Source: Prevotella sp. | Lineage (GTDB): Bacteria; Bacteroidota; Bacteroidia; Bacteroidales; Bacteroidaceae | Direction of reading: 5' to 3' | DNA: 36,337 nucleotides | Assembly: GCA_017615355.1 (NCBI GenBank) | Contig: JAGAAJ010000075.1 | Span: 1 to 36,337 of the forward strand | In this document: positions 15,100 through 24,031 of the stretch, piece after piece | How the letters are laid out: every line of letters begins with the position of its first letter | How positions within the stretch are numbered: the first letter of the stretch is position 1 | Made by a program: the position numbers and the translations under genes | Notes under the pieces: model-generated | What the model was told of the DNA's origin: nothing | Seen by the model: the letters and a program-made list of their open reading frames with translations, nothing else | Database searches by the model: none

Positions 15100-17703
15100 A
15101 TGACAAAGAAAACCATTATAACGGCCATGGCACTCGTACTGAGTGTCATGGGCGTTTCCGCTCAATACAAATACAATTGGCAGAATCCTCAGCTGCCAAG
15201 GGCTGAGCGTGTAGAGAGCCTATTAGGCATGTTGACACCTGAGGAGAAAGTAGGTCTGATGATGAACAAGAGCATCTCAATAGACCGTCTCGGCATCCCC
15301 TCCTACAACTGGTGGAGCGAGGCCTGTCACGGCGTGCGCCAGGGCGACTATACCGTCTATCCGCAGCCTATCGGCATGGCCGCAGCCTTCAACGAGGAGC
15401 TGGTAAACAACGTCTTCTCGCAGGTCAGCGACGAGGCACGTGCCAACTGGAACCGTTCCGACCACAGCGTGCAGCATGTGGACATGGGCGCCATTTATTA
15501 TCCCGGCAACCCTGAACTCACATTCTGGTGTCCCAATGTGAACATCTTCCGCGACCCGCGTTGGGGACGCGGACAGGAGACCTGCGGCGAAGACCCATAC
15601 ATGAATGCCGTATTGGGTGTGGCAACGGTCAAAGGCATGCAGGGCAACAACGACACCTATTACAAGACGCACGCCTGTGCCAAGCACTACGCTGTGCACA
15701 GCGGCCCGGAGCCTCTGCGCCACTCAATGAATGTAGAGCCAACCAACCGCGACCTATGGGAAACTTACCTGCCAGCCTTCAAGGCACTGGTAAAGAAGGC
15801 CGACGTGCGTGAGGTGATGTGCGCCTACCAGCGTTTCGAGGGCAAGCCCTGCTGCAGCAGCGACCGCCTGCTCATCGACATCCTGCGCAACAAGTGGGGC
15901 TACGAAGCCATCGTCCTCACCGACTGCGACGCCATCAACAACTTCTACAACCGCGGCCAGCATGAGACGCACAAAGATCCGCTGTCGGCCTCAGTCGACG
16001 CCGTGCTCAACGGCACCGACCTGGAGTGCGGCAAGGTGTTCATGTGCCTCACCGACGGTCTGAAACAGGGCCTCATTAAGGAAGAAGACCTCGACGGTCA
16101 CCTGCGCAAGACGCTGACGGGCCGCTTCGAACTCGGCATGTTCGACCCAGCTGACCAGCTGCCCTGGGCCTTCTTAGGCGAGGACGTCATCAGCAGCGAG
16201 GAACATAACGACTTGGCTGTACAAGCTGCACGCGAGTCGATGGTGCTGCTTTACAACGGAGGTAAGAACCCTGTCCTGCCCTTGAGCAAGGACATCAAGA
16301 CACTGGCCGTACTCGGTCCTAATGCCGACGACGTGGAGCTGCTGAACGGCAACTACGGCGGCACACCCACGAAGGCCCACCAGCACTCGCTGTTGGAAGG
16401 CATCCGCAAGGCCGTGCCCAATGCAAACATCATCTATCACAAGGCATGTGAGCTGAACGATGAATACGAGACGGTGCCCCATCTGCTGGACTTCAACGGC
16501 GGTCAGGGCGTGCTGGTAGAATTCTGGAACAACGCTGACCTGAGTGGCGAGCCCGTGCAAAAAGGCTACTACAAGGAGCTGAACTTTTCGACCTTCGGCG
16601 CCTGGGGCTTTGCCGACGGTGTCAGCCGCGACACGCTTTCCGTACGTATCAGCGGACAGTATAAATCCACGTTCACTGGTGAGATGAAGTACACGCTGAC
16701 CACCGACAACGGCTACGTGCTGAAGGTGAACGGCGAGGTGGTGGAAGAAGGTAAGCCTGGCGGACGTCGCGGATTTGGCTTCGGACGCCGTGTAGAGTAC
16801 AAGTCCTTCCCTGTAGAGGCTGGCAAGACCTACGACGTCAGCATCGAGTACAGCCACGACCGCGGACAGTTTGCCATGCTGCGCGGCGACATTTGCGAGC
16901 GTAAGCTGGTGGACTTCACCAATCTGGCCAACGAGGTGAAGGATGCCGACGCTATCATCATCATCGGCGGCATCTCAGCACGTATGGAGGGCGAGGGTGG
17001 TGACAAACAGACCATCGAGCTGCCCACCGTGCAGACCATGCTCGTTGCTGCCATGCACAACACAGGCAAGCCAGTCATCTTCGTCAACTGCTCGGGCTCG
17101 GCCATCGCCTTCGGCACCTTGGAGGGAATGTATGATGCCCTCTTGCAGGCATGGTATCCTGGACAGGGAGGCTCGCAGGCACTGGCCGAAGTGCTCTTCG
17201 GCGACTACAATCCCGGCGGCAAGCTGCCTGTCACTTTCTATCGTACAAATGGCGACCTGCCCGACTTCCTTGATTACTCGATGAAGAACCGCACCTACCG
17301 TTACTTCACCGGCCAGCCGCAGTACGCCTTCGGCTATGGCCTCAGCTACACCTCTTTCAGCGTGGGCAAGGCCAAGATCAAGGCCAAGGGTGGCAAGCCT
17401 GAATGTACGCTGACCATCCCCGTGAAGAACACGGGCAAGCGCGAAGGCACTGAGACCGTACAGGTATATGTGAAGCGTCTGGATGACCCCGGTGCTCCCA
17501 TCAAGGCATTGAAGGGATTCCAGAAACTGAGTCTCAAGCCCGGCGAGACCAAGAAGGCCGTCATTACGCTTGATGGCGAGGCCTTTGAGTATTACGACGA
17601 GAACATCGATGAGCTGGCTGTGAAAAGCGGACGTTATCAGCTGCTCTATGGCACATCCTCGCGTGACGAAGACCTGCAGGTCATCGATTTCATAGTGAAG
17701 TAG
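15100..17703 (+). CDS. GH3 beta-xylosidase-like glycosidase with inserted PA14 domain
   Basis: An 867-residue exported protein (signal AMALVLSVMGVSA). The N-terminal GH3 barrel includes WWSEACHGV, FRDPRWGRGQETCGEDP and KHYAVHSGPEP. The nucleophile is Asp275 in VLTDCDAINNF. The TDCDA context and the SGPEP loop fit the xylosidase/arabinofuranosidase branch of GH3 better than the glucosidase branch. The second GH3 domain carries IIIIGGISARMEGEGGDK, the usual site of the acid/base region. A PA14 domain of about 135 residues (470-605, beginning GVLVEFWNNADLSG) is inserted between the GH3 domains, which often narrows specificity to oligosaccharides. A fibronectin-III-like domain ends the protein. 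It would convert xylo-oligosaccharides to xylose in the periplasm or at the surface. The next gene follows after 44 bases. Confidence 0.9.
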   Translation: MTKKTIITAMALVLSVMGVSAQYKYNWQNPQLPRAERVESLLGMLTPEEKVGLMMNKSISIDRLGIPSYNWWSEACHGVRQGDYTVYPQPIGMAAAFNEELVNNVFSQVSDEARANWNRSDHSVQHVDMGAIYYPGNPELTFWCPNVNIFRDPRWGRGQETCGEDPYMNAVLGVATVKGMQGNNDTYYKTHACAKHYAVHSGPEPLRHSMNVEPTNRDLWETYLPAFKALVKKADVREVMCAYQRFEGKPCCSSDRLLIDILRNKWGYEAIVLTDCDAINNFYNRGQHETHKDPLSASVDAVLNGTDLECGKVFMCLTDGLKQGLIKEEDLDGHLRKTLTGRFELGMFDPADQLPWAFLGEDVISSEEHNDLAVQAARESMVLLYNGGKNPVLPLSKDIKTLAVLGPNADDVELLNGNYGGTPTKAHQHSLLEGIRKAVPNANIIYHKACELNDEYETVPHLLDFNGGQGVLVEFWNNADLSGEPVQKGYYKELNFSTFGAWGFADGVSRDTLSVRISGQYKSTFTGEMKYTLTTDNGYVLKVNGEVVEEGKPGGRRGFGFGRRVEYKSFPVEAGKTYDVSIEYSHDRGQFAMLRGDICERKLVDFTNLANEVKDADAIIIIGGISARMEGEGGDKQTIELPTVQTMLVAAMHNTGKPVIFVNCSGSAIAFGTLEGMYDALLQAWYPGQGGSQALAEVLFGDYNPGGKLPVTFYRTNGDLPDFLDYSMKNRTYRYFTGQPQYAFGYGLSYTSFSVGKAKIKAKGGKPECTLTIPVKNTGKREGTETVQVYVKRLDDPGAPIKALKGFQKLSLKPGETKKAVITLDGEAFEYYDENIDELAVKSGRYQLLYGTSSRDEDLQVIDFIVK

Positions 17704-17747
17704 AAACATTTGCAATGTACACGAACAAAGCTAATAGAAAAACCAGA

Positions 17748-19961
17748 ATGAAAAGAACATTAACAACCGTCATCGGCCTGCTCTCCTTTATCGGGGTGCA
17801 GGCACAGTTGTCTTCCAACCCCGACAAGTTCCTCGGCAACATCACTACCTCATACCAGGTAGACTATGGAAGTGTACCCTTCTATCAGTTGTGGAATCAG
17901 ATTACGCCAGAGAACGAAACGAAATGGGACGCCATCGAGCCTTCACGTGGCAATTTCAGCTTCGGCAATGCCGACAGGTCGGCCAACTATGCTAAATTGC
18001 ACCATTTTCCATTCAAGTACCACACGCTCGTCTGGGGCGGACAATATCCTAGCTGGATGAACAACCTCTCGACGGCCGAACAGTACAGCGCACTCATTGA
18101 GTATTTCGACGGTGTGAAGAAGCACTATCCCGACCTGGAAATTATCGACGTGGTGAACGAAGCCATTAACGAGTCTGGCGCAGTACATGCTCCTGCACCT
18201 TATAGGGCTGCACTTGGTGGCGAGGGACGCACAGGCTATGACTGGATCATCAAGGCCTTCCAGCTGGCTCACGAGCGTTGGCCCAACGCCATCCTCGTCT
18301 ATAACGACTATAACACCTTCCAGTGGAACACCGACCAGTTTATCAGACTTGTGCAGGCGCTGCGCGATTCCGGTGCGCCTATCGATGCATACGGATGCCA
18401 GAGCCACGATCTTACTGACATAAGCCTGAACAACTTCCAAAATGCAATGAACAAGCTGCAGAACGCGCTCCAGATGCCTATGTACAGCACCGAGTTCGAC
18501 ATTGGCACTTCCGACGACCAAAAGCAACTTAATCAGTACAAGAACCTGATTCCTGTGCTTTGGGAGGCCGACTACTGCGCTGGCATCACGCTGTGGGGCT
18601 ATATCTACGGCCACACTTGGACTACCGATGGTAACAGCGGTCTCATCAGGGATGGCAAAGACCGTCCCGCTATGACGTGGCTGCGCGAATATATGCAGAC
18701 CGATGCCGCCAAGAACGCTAAGAGTCCTTTCCCCGGATTCAAGAAAGAGGCTTCTATCTATGTGAAACCCGCATCGATGAAGGTGGCAAAGGACGACATC
18801 CTGTCCGTATGGATTGATGCCACATTGGCTACGAAGACCATCGAGAAGGTGGAGCTGTATTATGAGAACGAGCTTGTGGCTACAATGACTGAGGCCCCAT
18901 ATATTGCTGAAGTGACCCCGTCAATAGCAGGCACGAACAAAGAGCTGAAGGCCGTGGTGACTGCCATCGATGGCTCGCAGTACGAGCGTATTTCCAGGGT
19001 TTCGGTCTCCAGAGCAGCCAAGCGCAAACCTTATAATGATGTGGTTGCCGAACTGCCTGGCGTGATTGACGCAATGAACTATGACGAGGGAGGCTCTGGC
19101 ATTTCTTTCAACAATGCTGCACGCAGCGGTGCAACCAAGACTGGCGGATGGATGGAGTACACCGTCGATGTAAATGAACCGGGCCTTTATTCCTTGGAAG
19201 TGGAAGTGGCATCTACGCAAAGCGATGGCATGTTCCATCTCGTCGACAACCATTATGGAGACATGATATTCCTCACCAACTTCTTCACCGTTCCCAATAC
19301 GGGAAGCACGACTGAGTACCAGACCCTGCGCTGCCCGATGTTAGAGCCTCTGACAAAGGGCCGTCATGTATTCTGCCTGAATATCGACAAGGGCGGCTTC
19401 AGAATCAAGAATATGACCTTCAAACTCCTGCCTACCATCGACCTGCCTGGCGTTCTCGAAATCGAAGACTTTGCCAAGTCTAGCAGCGGTGTTAACATCA
19501 TCAGCGGTAATGGAGGCTCCGTTCTCGGAAATACTGCCAAAAACGAGTGGCTGGAATATTCCGTCAACTTCACTCAGGCTGGCAAATACTCCTACGATGC
19601 CACCTTCTCGTCGACTGCAGTCTCCTCATTCTCTATGGTTCTGATAGAAGCAGACGGTACGGAGAAGACGCTAGCCAACGTCACCCTGCCCAAGACAAAT
19701 AGCTTGGACTCCTACCAAGTGAAGACAGGCAAAATAAGGAATGCCATCAAAGCAGGCAAGCAGACACTGCGTATTACCGTCACCGGCGGCAATTTCAACT
19801 TCGACAAGATGGAATTCACTTGCATAGAACCCTCTGGCATCACTGAGCTGACAGACGACGACACAGCCACAGGCAACACCTACAACATCTCTGGTCAGAA
19901 GGTGGACGACAACTACCGTGGTATCGTCATCCGCAACGGAAAGAAAGTTATTAAGCGATAA
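17748..19961 (+). CDS. GH10 endo-xylanase with two CBM6 modules
   Basis: I start at the ATG at 17748, which gives a proper signal peptide (KRTLTTVIGLLSFIGVQAQ); an in-frame ATG at 17715 would add 11 unlikely residues. Residues 25-325 are the GH10 barrel: ITPENETKWDAIEP, HTLVWGGQYPSW, acid/base Glu138 in DVVNEAIN, nucleophile Glu249 in YSTEFDIG, and ITLWGYIYGHTW. An Ig-like segment follows near 345-420. Two CBM6-like modules follow, about 420-560 (GWMEYTVDVNEPGLYSLEVEV) and 565-690 (EWLEYSVNFTQAGKYSYDATF). The last 25 residues (YNISGQKV, GIVIRNGKK) look like the short sorting tail seen in its neighbours. It cuts internal beta-1,4-xylosidic bonds in xylan. The CE6 gene begins 7 bases after its stop. 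Confidence 0.9.
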   Translation: MKRTLTTVIGLLSFIGVQAQLSSNPDKFLGNITTSYQVDYGSVPFYQLWNQITPENETKWDAIEPSRGNFSFGNADRSANYAKLHHFPFKYHTLVWGGQYPSWMNNLSTAEQYSALIEYFDGVKKHYPDLEIIDVVNEAINESGAVHAPAPYRAALGGEGRTGYDWIIKAFQLAHERWPNAILVYNDYNTFQWNTDQFIRLVQALRDSGAPIDAYGCQSHDLTDISLNNFQNAMNKLQNALQMPMYSTEFDIGTSDDQKQLNQYKNLIPVLWEADYCAGITLWGYIYGHTWTTDGNSGLIRDGKDRPAMTWLREYMQTDAAKNAKSPFPGFKKEASIYVKPASMKVAKDDILSVWIDATLATKTIEKVELYYENELVATMTEAPYIAEVTPSIAGTNKELKAVVTAIDGSQYERISRVSVSRAAKRKPYNDVVAELPGVIDAMNYDEGGSGISFNNAARSGATKTGGWMEYTVDVNEPGLYSLEVEVASTQSDGMFHLVDNHYGDMIFLTNFFTVPNTGSTTEYQTLRCPMLEPLTKGRHVFCLNIDKGGFRIKNMTFKLLPTIDLPGVLEIEDFAKSSSGVNIISGNGGSVLGNTAKNEWLEYSVNFTQAGKYSYDATFSSTAVSSFSMVLIEADGTEKTLANVTLPKTNSLDSYQVKTGKIRNAIKAGKQTLRITVTGGNFNFDKMEFTCIEPSGITELTDDDTATGNTYNISGQKVDDNYRGIVIRNGKKVIKR

Positions 19962-19968
19962 AAAGAAA

Positions 19969-21474
19969 ATGAAAAAGTCAATATTTGTGACACTCCTAGG
20001 CCTGATGGCCTGCCTCACGAAGGCTAACGCAGATGTAGACCCCAACTTCTACATCTATCTCTGCTTCGGTCAGTCGAACATGGAGGGCAATGCCCAATGG
20101 GAAAGTCAAGATGTGGGCAATGTAGACTCACGTTTCCAGATGCTGGCAACATGTAATTTTGACAGCCCCAAGCGTACGCTGGGCAACTGGTACGTTGCCA
20201 AGTGTCCCATCGTCAGCCCTGTAGGCAAGTTAGGCCCTACTGATTACTTTGGACGTACGATGGTGAAGGCCCTGCCCGACAAGAAGATTGGCGTCATCGC
20301 CGTGGCTATGGGCGGTAGTCCCATCGAGATGTTCGACAAGGACAAATATAAGCAGAAGCTGAAAGATAACCCCAATGAGTGGTGGGCTCAGCTGGCTAAC
20401 AGATACTACGGCGGCAATCCCTACGGCCGCCTCATCGAGATGGGCAAGAAAGCTCAGCAGGTGGGTGTCATCAAGGGCATCCTGCTGCATCAGGGCTGCT
20501 CCAACTGTGGCGACCCCAACTGGCCCAATATGGTGAAGAAAATCTACAACGACATGCTGACCGACCTTGGTCTCAATGCTGCCGATGTACCCCTGTTTGT
20601 CGGAGAGGTAGAGTACGAGAACATGGGTGGCGGTTGTTCCGGCCATAACGTTCAGGTAGACCGTACGCCCGAAGTCATTCCTACCGCTTACGTCATATCA
20701 GCCAAAAACCTCCCAGGCAATGGCACTGATCCCTGGCATTTCTCTGCCCAGGGCTACCGTATTCTCGGACAGCGTTATGCCAAGGTAGCGCTTTGGCTGA
20801 TGGGTGTGGACTACGACATTGACAGACCAGCCGATCTGCCCTCTAGATTGTGGACTATCGATAAGCGTCTTACCATGCTGTCACAACTGTCATCCCACCC
20901 CTTTGCCATTATCAACGAAGCTGAAGGCAAGGCCTTCTATGGAACAGATTACGAAGACTTAGCCTACGACAAAAAGAGTATTGCCTTCAATGACAACAAC
21001 TCCGGCTATCTCTTCAAATTGGGAAGAATCTCTGGTGGACGTACCCTTCGCCTTGTCACTCCTGAAGGCGACATATTCAAGGTATACGGTGACGATGGTT
21101 GTCTGAACTCACAAGACGAGACAGGCGACCGTTGCAGCATCCTCGGTCTGAACGGCCAAAAAGGCTACTACATCCCCAGCGGTGCCGTATGGGAACCTGT
21201 CTATGTCGAGGACAAGGGATGGACGCTGAAGAATATCGGCACAGGCAAGTATCTCAAAGATGCGTCGTCGCCTGCCAAGTACGACGAGCCGACCTACTTC
21301 ACCTTCTGCACGCTAAAGGAAAAAGACGCCAGTGGCATCACCACACCTGACGCCGGCATCCAGTCTTATGATGTCTACACGCTGCAGGGTGTGAAGGTTG
21401 GCAAGAAAGAAGATTGGAACAGTCTGCCTCGCGGTATCTATATTGTCGATGGCAAGCTGAGAATGAAACAATAA
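19969..21474 (+). CDS. CE6-type acetyl-xylan esterase (SGNH/SASA family) with C-terminal accessory module
   Basis: I chose the ATG at 19969 because it begins a signal peptide (KKSIFVTLLGLMACLTKANA) and lies 7 bases after the GH10 stop; the upstream in-frame start is inside the previous gene. Product 501 residues. The SASA/CE6 signature is present: Ser36 in FGQSNMEG, and Asp254-x-x-His257 in DPWHFSAQGY. The middle block, usually HQGES/N, reads HQGCSN here, so a conserved Glu is replaced by Cys. The family removes acetyl groups from xylan, exposing it to the flanking GH10 enzymes. About residues 290-460 form a separate beta-rich module of unknown class with LVTPEGDIFKVYGDDG and LKNIGTGKYLKD, which may bind glycans. 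The tail (VYTLQGVKV, RGIYIVDGK) matches the sorting-like ending of neighbours. Confidence 0.87.
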   Translation: MKKSIFVTLLGLMACLTKANADVDPNFYIYLCFGQSNMEGNAQWESQDVGNVDSRFQMLATCNFDSPKRTLGNWYVAKCPIVSPVGKLGPTDYFGRTMVKALPDKKIGVIAVAMGGSPIEMFDKDKYKQKLKDNPNEWWAQLANRYYGGNPYGRLIEMGKKAQQVGVIKGILLHQGCSNCGDPNWPNMVKKIYNDMLTDLGLNAADVPLFVGEVEYENMGGGCSGHNVQVDRTPEVIPTAYVISAKNLPGNGTDPWHFSAQGYRILGQRYAKVALWLMGVDYDIDRPADLPSRLWTIDKRLTMLSQLSSHPFAIINEAEGKAFYGTDYEDLAYDKKSIAFNDNNSGYLFKLGRISGGRTLRLVTPEGDIFKVYGDDGCLNSQDETGDRCSILGLNGQKGYYIPSGAVWEPVYVEDKGWTLKNIGTGKYLKDASSPAKYDEPTYFTFCTLKEKDASGITTPDAGIQSYDVYTLQGVKVGKKEDWNSLPRGIYIVDGKLRMKQ

Positions 21475-21480
21475 AAAAAC

Positions 21481-21508
21481 GGTGCGATGCGTTTCGGCGC
21501 GTCGCACC
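21481..21508. other. Strong hairpin between CE6 and second GH10 genes
   Basis: GGTGCGATGCG (21481-21491) and CGCGTCGCACC (21498-21508) pair over 11 bp with one G-T wobble and a 6-base loop. It lies 6 bases after the CE6 stop and 17 bases before the GH10 ATG. No T-run follows on the plus strand, so readthrough is likely; it may act as an mRNA processing or stability element. On the minus strand seven T follow. Confidence 0.5.
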
Positions 21509-21525
21509 TTCATCACTTTCTACGA

Positions 21526-24030
21526 ATGACAAGAAAACTCTTGCCGGTAGTAATGCTGGCAGTGTCGATGAGCTCCTTCGCTGAAGAACGCACCATTGAT
21601 ATTAGTGGTGACAACACCTCATCGAGCTACATCAGCTATAACGCGGCTTTCTCCATCAGCCAAAACAACATCGTCAACGTGAAGATGGCGCGATACTGCT
21701 ATTTCTCGTCTACTATCAGCGGCAGCGGCATACTCAATCTCTACGCTGGCGGTGAGCGCTGCTATCTCGGCGACAAGGACAAGAAATGGCCCAACTGGAC
21801 AAGCTACAAAGGCGACGTGCACATCTATCCCTTCCCTGAGAACTCTTCATCCGCAGGCTTCTACGGCGTGGTATTAGCTCACGGAGGCAAAAGCTCGACC
21901 GCTGAGAATGCCCTCGACGATGCAAAATCGGGCAAGGTGAATCCATCGATGGCGAACAACCACGTCACCCTGCACCAGGGTGCCACCATCTGCTGTGAGG
22001 CTAACACATCGGGTGCAGGTTTCCGTATCGGTCACTTGGATACTGAAGCGGGTTCCACGCTGTTAGGCTATATGAAGAAAGAGCGCAATGCCTACTATCT
22101 CCTTGGCGGACTGAACACCGACTTCACGCTGGCCGGTGACATTCATTCAACTGACTATCGCGAAGATACAGAAGTGGGTATCGTCAAGGAGGGTTCAGGC
22201 ACGCTGCGTATCACCGGCAACGACAACTACGTCAATGGTGCCCTGCGCATCCTCAGCGGACGTGTCCTTATCAACAACAATGCCAGCGAGGCCCAACAAG
22301 GGAAGAAACGAGGCGGTCTGGGTGCAAAGCCCAACGCCAGCGAAGCTATTGCCTATGTCTTCGAAGACGGCATCCTTGGTGGCACGGGCAGTATCGGCGG
22401 CAGCGTCGACAACTACGGCACCATCGAGCCGGGCGACGATACCGTCGGCACACTCACCCTACAAAACTTCGCCACGTCCTCCGTACAACCCAACCTCACA
22501 CTGCATCCCGCTTCCATACTTCGGTTCAAAATTCAGTCATCACTCATCGTTAGCGGCAGCGTGAAGTATTCCTCTATGCAGCAGGACTTCACCAATGGCG
22601 ACAAGATGCCCCTCATCCAGCTCACATTGCCCAAAGACGCTTCCTTCGAGGTGGGCGACGAGTTTCTCCTCCTCACCGCTACGAGTAAAGCCGACAATTG
22701 TCAGTTCGAGCTGAAGCAGCCTGGCAAATACACATGGGAACTCATTGAAAGCACCGACGATGGCACTTACACCTTGAAGGCCCGTGTCATCTCACTCAAA
22801 GACTCCGACGATCCAGACAACCCTGACAACCCGGATCATCCGGACAATCCCGGCATGGGGCCTTACTATAATGACGGCATTGACGATGCTGCCGACACAC
22901 ACACCCTGCGATATTATGCTGAGCAGTGTGGCAAGTACATCGGCGTGGCGATGAGCACCTACAAAGGTTACCAGAGCGAACGCGACGAGGCCGGCCGTCA
23001 GTTCAATATGATGGTGGCCGAAAACGAGATGAAGATGGAGACCCTGCAGCCTAGTCAGGGACAGTTCAGTTACGGCAGCGCCGACAATCTCGTTAGCTTT
23101 GCCCAGCGCAACAATATGGCCATTCGAGGCCACTGTCTCGTCTGGCACTCGCAGCAGCCCACATGGCTGAGCAGCGACGGCAAGAAGAACGATAAGAACT
23201 GGAGCCGCCAGCAAGCCCTTGACATTATGAAGAGTCACATCACCAATGTCATGCACCATTTTAAGGGCAAGGTGACGGAATGGGATGTGGTGAACGAGTG
23301 TTTGGACGACGATCAGAGTATCATCCGCACCAATCCCGATGGCTACACCTTGCGGCAGACCGTGTGGCAGCGTGCCATCGGCGATGACTATATCGACTCT
23401 GCTTTCGTCTATGCCCATCGTGCAGATCCTGACGCTGTACTCTACCTCAACGACTACGGCGTGGAGCATCAGGGCAAAGCAAAATCCGTGGCCTTCTACA
23501 ACCTGGCCAAACACCTCAAGAGCCGGAATGTTCCCCTCGACGGTGTGGGCCTTCAGTGCCATTTCTCCATAGATGAAGTCGACTCAGTGAAGCTTGACGC
23601 AACCATCAAGCACTTCAGCGAGGATGGCATGAAATGCATCATCACCGAGCTGGATATGGGCATACCCAGCACGTCGTCAGAGAATCTGGAGGAGCAGGCT
23701 CGCCTCTACCGTGTCATTACTGACATCGTGTTGAAGAATGACAATTGCCCGAACATGGTTATCTGGGGCATCAAGGACAACGACTCTTGGCGCAACGGCT
23801 CCAACCCGCTGCTCTACAACTCAGGCATGCAGCCGAAACCCGCATGGCGCGCCGTTCGTTCTGCCCTGCGCCATCACTCGCTGACCAATGGTGTCACAGC
23901 TCCCACCATTCACCATTCAGCTCTCAGCACAGACGACATCTACACGCTTGATGGCCGCTGTGTCAACGGCAAGGCTCTCAAGCCTGGCATCTACATCAAG
24001 AATGGAAAGAAATTCATCGTAAGACCATAG
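21526..24030 (+). CDS. GH10 endo-xylanase with N-terminal autotransporter-repeat-like domain
   Basis: I start at the ATG at 21526 (signal peptide TRKLLPVVMLAVSMSSFA); the in-frame ATG at 21487 lies within the hairpin between genes. Product 834 residues. Residues 22-420 are a beta-rich region with Gly-rich turns and a segment like the passenger-associated transport repeat (EGSGTLRITGNDNYVNGALR, then ILSGRVLINN; GTGSIGGSVDNYGTIEPGD). This suggests a right-handed beta-helix. A DPDNP-type linker spans about 427-445. GH10 follows at 450-790: MVAENEMKMETLQP, HCLVWHSQQPTW, acid/base Glu591 in DVVNECLDD, nucleophile Glu708 in IITELDMG, and MVIWGIKDNDSW. The end (IYTLDGRCV, GIYIKNGKK) is the shared tail. 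Beta-helix modules of this kind are unusual in front of a xylanase; they may be a spacer or a glycan-binding surface. Confidence 0.88.
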   Translation: MTRKLLPVVMLAVSMSSFAEERTIDISGDNTSSSYISYNAAFSISQNNIVNVKMARYCYFSSTISGSGILNLYAGGERCYLGDKDKKWPNWTSYKGDVHIYPFPENSSSAGFYGVVLAHGGKSSTAENALDDAKSGKVNPSMANNHVTLHQGATICCEANTSGAGFRIGHLDTEAGSTLLGYMKKERNAYYLLGGLNTDFTLAGDIHSTDYREDTEVGIVKEGSGTLRITGNDNYVNGALRILSGRVLINNNASEAQQGKKRGGLGAKPNASEAIAYVFEDGILGGTGSIGGSVDNYGTIEPGDDTVGTLTLQNFATSSVQPNLTLHPASILRFKIQSSLIVSGSVKYSSMQQDFTNGDKMPLIQLTLPKDASFEVGDEFLLLTATSKADNCQFELKQPGKYTWELIESTDDGTYTLKARVISLKDSDDPDNPDNPDHPDNPGMGPYYNDGIDDAADTHTLRYYAEQCGKYIGVAMSTYKGYQSERDEAGRQFNMMVAENEMKMETLQPSQGQFSYGSADNLVSFAQRNNMAIRGHCLVWHSQQPTWLSSDGKKNDKNWSRQQALDIMKSHITNVMHHFKGKVTEWDVVNECLDDDQSIIRTNPDGYTLRQTVWQRAIGDDYIDSAFVYAHRADPDAVLYLNDYGVEHQGKAKSVAFYNLAKHLKSRNVPLDGVGLQCHFSIDEVDSVKLDATIKHFSEDGMKCIITELDMGIPSTSSENLEEQARLYRVITDIVLKNDNCPNMVIWGIKDNDSWRNGSNPLLYNSGMQPKPAWRAVRSALRHHSLTNGVTAPTIHHSALSTDDIYTLDGRCVNGKALKPGIYIKNGKKFIVRP

Positions 24031-24031
24031 C

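Noticed and set aside
21481-21508. Rho-independent terminator after CE6
   Set aside because: The stem is strong, but no T-run follows on the coding strand, and the next gene continues the same operon.
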